Shown in pieces: positions 62,274-64,000 of a stretch of 64,000 nt of DNA. Below the pieces are notes generated by a model. It did no database searches. It worked only from the letters and a program-made list of their open reading frames with translations, and was not told where the DNA came from. The position numbers and the translations under genes are program-made. Each line of letters begins with the position of its first letter. Position 1 is the stretch's first letter. The stretch comes from an uncultured Bacteroidales bacterium (lineage in GTDB: Bacteria > Bacteroidota > Bacteroidia > Bacteroidales > Bacteroidaceae), in NCBI GenBank assembly GCA_902763885.1, contig CACWTU010000006.1:1-64000 (forward strand). The letters run 5' to 3'.

Positions 62274-63041
62274 ATGAATAAGAACATTTTGTATTCAATA
62301 GCCATCTTGCTGGCAAGCCTCACACTGGGGGCTTGCGGCAGCGATGATGATGACAATAACGATGGCAAAGGCTACAGCGAAACCACTGTAGCCGAGACCC
62401 CGACTTGGCAAGTGGATTACAGTGGCAACGATAACCGCCCCGACTGGCAGGAACCTAACCCTTCTGCCTTCGAGAACTGGACGATTATGCTGGTGGAGTT
62501 GGAGGATGAGCTGAAACCCTACACATCAAACTATGACCTCTTGGCTCTCTTTGTGGGCGGTGAGTTGCGCGGACTGACTACACCCGCACTTTCAACTGAC
62601 GTGAATGACAAGGGAACATTCGTGATGAAAGCCTACGGCAACGAGGTGGACCAGAACATGGTGAACCTGACGCTGAAATATTATTGCAACCAGTTGAAGC
62701 AGACTTTTTCACGTACCGTACAGATGAGATATGAAATGGGAAAGGTCTATGGACTGGAAGAAAACCTCGTGCCGCCGTTCACCCTCGGATCAGCCAAGTA
62801 TCCCGTGTTTATGATGCTTGACGTCAATACCATCATTGCCAAGGCTGCTATTCAACCGGCATTGGGCGACTACTTCGCTACATTCGTCGGTGAAGAGTGC
62901 CGAGGCGTGTCATCTGCCATAGATAATCTTTCATTGATCGTTCTCGGTCGTGAGGAAGGTGAGATTATCACTCTAAAATACTATCAAGCTGCTACAGGAA
63001 AGATTTTCACCTTCTCCGATGTAGCCAAAATAAATCAGTAA
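62274..63041 (+). CDS. Lipoprotein sharing a domain with the giant protein
   Basis: 255 residues. The lipoprotein signal ends in lipobox LGAC (Cys21), followed by an acidic SDDDDNNDG stretch of the kind linked to surface export of Bacteroidota lipoproteins. Two copies of a small beta domain (YDLLALFVGGELRG...TFVMKAYG; GDYFATFVGEECRGVSS...IITLKYYQAATGKIFTF) resemble segments of the giant protein (DIVGVFDKENVCHGFANI; GDILEAYANGEIIGKTTV). It lies 3 bp after that gene and is clearly cotranscribed. It may anchor or chaperone it at the cell surface. Function is otherwise unknown. Confidence 0.82.
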   Translation: MNKNILYSIAILLASLTLGACGSDDDDNNDGKGYSETTVAETPTWQVDYSGNDNRPDWQEPNPSAFENWTIMLVELEDELKPYTSNYDLLALFVGGELRGLTTPALSTDVNDKGTFVMKAYGNEVDQNMVNLTLKYYCNQLKQTFSRTVQMRYEMGKVYGLEENLVPPFTLGSAKYPVFMMLDVNTIIAKAAIQPALGDYFATFVGEECRGVSSAIDNLSLIVLGREEGEIITLKYYQAATGKIFTFSDVAKINQ

Positions 63042-63050
63042 TACCACAGG

Positions 63051-63080
63051 CTGGTGCGGGTTCGACTCCCGCGCCAGTCA
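63051..63080 (+). pseudogene. 3' fragment of a tRNA (T arm and acceptor strand)
   Basis: T stem GCGGG / CCCGC (63056-63060, 63068-63072), loop TTCGACT, then the acceptor 3' strand GCCAGTC and discriminator A. No D arm or anticodon arm precedes it; the lipoprotein gene ends 9 bp upstream. This is what an integrase attachment site leaves behind. The acceptor strand does not match tRNA-Thr at 36051. Confidence 0.7.
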
Positions 63081-63100
63081 CAACACTGGATGCGGTCCAT

Positions 63101-63331
63101 TTAATCACAAACCGTACCTTTATTTTTTACATCCCGCAGATCCTCTACTGTCGATTCAATACCATCATCGATTCCGGTCTGACGCGACAGGTCACTATTC
63201 TTTTCATAAGCCTTGACCTTCTCAATCATCTCAGCAGTGAGTTGCGTCAGTGACCTTGTCTTGTCATCATTGAAAAACTCCTTGCCGTTTACAAGGATTC
63301 TTGACACAGGGAACTGATACTTTTGTACCAC
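63101..63331 (-). pseudogene. Fragment of a TonB-receptor-like outer-membrane protein (plug region)
   Basis: 76 codons. SRILVNGKEFFNDDKTRSLTQ, AEMIEKVKAYEKNSDLSRQTG and IDDGIESTVEDL match the plug-domain block of carboxypeptidase-regulatory/TonB-type outer-membrane beta-barrel proteins (KILVDGKEFF...DMIDKVQVYDK...TGIDDG). The full family is about 800 residues or more. A stop lies just upstream in frame, and the frame ends after KNKGTVCD. It is therefore a remnant, 20 bp from the tRNA fragment. No other gene is seen in 63042-63442. Confidence 0.7.
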
Positions 63332-63408
63332 TTTTTAAATCCTTTCCGCTAAATAAACCGCAATTTACTGAAAATGCGTCTTGCATTATAGAAAAAATAT
63401 GTTGCGAA

Positions 63409-63434
63409 CAAAAAAGGGCGGTTCCAAGCCGCCC
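63409..63434 (-). terminator. Intrinsic terminator of the histidine phosphatase gene
   Basis: On the minus strand, GGGCGGC...CCGCCC hairpin (63416-63434) is followed by a T-run (63415-63409), 8 bp after the stop codon. Confidence 0.8.
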
Positions 63435-63442
63435 TATTTGTG

Positions 63443-64000
63443 TTATCTGGCCAGCAGACCGGAGTCCAGACCGCGGATAGTCTTGAACCGCATCTGGCCT
63501 TGCGGATCTATTATTATGGCTACGCCGGCCAGGTAATTGATCCATTTGCGGTTTACCCAGTAATGCAGGTCCACCTGCTTGTCCGATGCGTAGATAGCCA
63601 TCGGGGTCACCATATAATCATGAGATACCAGCACGTTGATGCGCTTCATGGTAGGCAGATGAGCCTTGAGTGAGTCCAGCCACTCCTTACTGCGCTCCTC
63701 CAGATTATAGAAGCCCTCTTCCTTGCCACCCTCGTATGCCCACTGTGAGAGCGACTCCCAGTTGTCCCAACCATTACGCTTAAGAGCCGGTATGTCCTTG
63801 CGATACCAATCGCCGTTGAGTATGCTCCACTCCTCATGAATGAACTCATCGCCGCGGCCTATGGCAATGTTCTCGCAGGTCTGTATGGTGCGGCCATAAT
63901 CGGAGTGAGCGTAGAAAGCCTGCTCACCGCTCTTTATCTTTTCACCCACCATGCGGGCCTGAGCCTTACCGTTCTCGGTCAGCAGTCCGTTCTTGGAGTA
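63443..64000 (-). CDS. Histidine phosphatase family protein (5' end outside window)
   Basis: Partial. The frame stays open to the window edge with family-like sequence (SKNGLLTENGKAQARMVGEK), so the internal Met at 63952 is not the start. Visible: SDYGRTIQTCENIA (the conserved Arg of the phosphoglycerate-mutase/acid-phosphatase superfamily), LVSHDYMVTPMAIYAS with the second His, and the GVAIIIDPQGQMRFKTI C-terminal strand. The RHG motif would lie beyond the edge. Probably a phosphomonoesterase; substrate unknown. Confidence 0.85.
   Translation of the reverse strand, partial: YSKNGLLTENGKAQARMVGEKIKSGEQAFYAHSDYGRTIQTCENIAIGRGDEFIHEEWSILNGDWYRKDIPALKRNGWDNWESLSQWAYEGGKEEGFYNLEERSKEWLDSLKAHLPTMKRINVLVSHDYMVTPMAIYASDKQVDLHYWVNRKWINYLAGVAIIIDPQGQMRFKTIRGLDSGLLAR

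Noticed and set aside
63101-63331. 76-codon minus-strand frame as an intact small gene
   Set aside because: It matches only an internal plug-domain block of a large outer-membrane receptor and has no proper start, so it is called a remnant.

Overview
The window looks like chromosomal DNA of a Bacteroidales bacterium (Bacteroides/Prevotella type). Evidence: promoters of the TTTG / TAnnTTTG type; a serC-serA-DUF1015 operon with a Lys-type SerA; surface proteins with a T9SS-like C-terminal tail; membrane-bound AraC-type regulators; xylan-directed lipoprotein glycosidases (GH43, GH67); and a flexirubin/aryl-polyene type gene cluster. GC content is moderate, and the secreted proteins near 10.6-12.2 kb and 41.3-45.7 kb are visibly AT-richer.

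Layout. 0-3 kb: the end of an exopolysaccharide locus on the minus strand (SLBB export protein, sugar-phosphate transferase). 3.3-5.8 kb: fabD and a cytoplasmic GH13 enzyme on the plus strand. 6.1-10.4 kb: carAB on the minus strand, whose small subunit lacks the usual glutaminase cysteine and whose leader has a strong hairpin plus T-run. 10.6-13.3 kb: two coupled secreted proteins and a Gfo/Idh/MocA oxidoreductase. 13.7-15.1 kb: a GH43 lipoprotein. 15.1-35.9 kb: one minus-strand operon of 23 tightly packed genes with a single good promoter at its head. It encodes two carrier proteins, three ketosynthases with an intact Cys-His-His triad, two degenerate ketosynthase-like proteins, a ketoreductase, two dehydratases, a thioesterase, an adenylating ligase, an O-methyltransferase, a cobalamin-binding-type radical SAM protein, a CrtI-like oxidoreductase, three acyltransferase domains, a GT2 glycosyltransferase, a LolA-like carrier and an MMPL exporter. 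This is the gene set of aryl polyene/flexirubin pigments, which are built on carrier proteins, esterified to lipid and moved to the outer membrane. No ammonia lyase or dialkylresorcinol genes are visible.

36-49.5 kb: tRNA-Thr(CGU), an RgpF-like protein, GH67 alpha-glucuronidase, YigZ, RidA, a lipoprotein nitroreductase, a C10 protease with a BspA-like tail, a DUF5131 protein, a secreted protein with a YjbR partner, and DUF1015-serA-serC. 49.9-63 kb: a membrane AraC-type regulator, a four-half-site direct repeat that is probably its operator, a 3659-residue surface protein and a lipoprotein sharing a small domain with it. Just after this module come a 30-nt 3' tRNA fragment and a TonB-receptor scrap, which suggests an integration or rearrangement scar. 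A histidine phosphatase runs off the right edge.

Two dispersed repeat families stand out. The first is a REPIN-like palindromic family (arm core GGGGACGGTTCT). Four copies all lie in gaps between convergent genes and begin 0-3 bp after the stop codon of the plus-strand gene; the largest copy has three nested inverted repeats around about 147 bp of unexplained sequence. The second is a heptamer family (ATTGAGA/ATTGAAA) with five copies. Its period places a TGA in every reading frame, and it forms the 3' ends of several genes.
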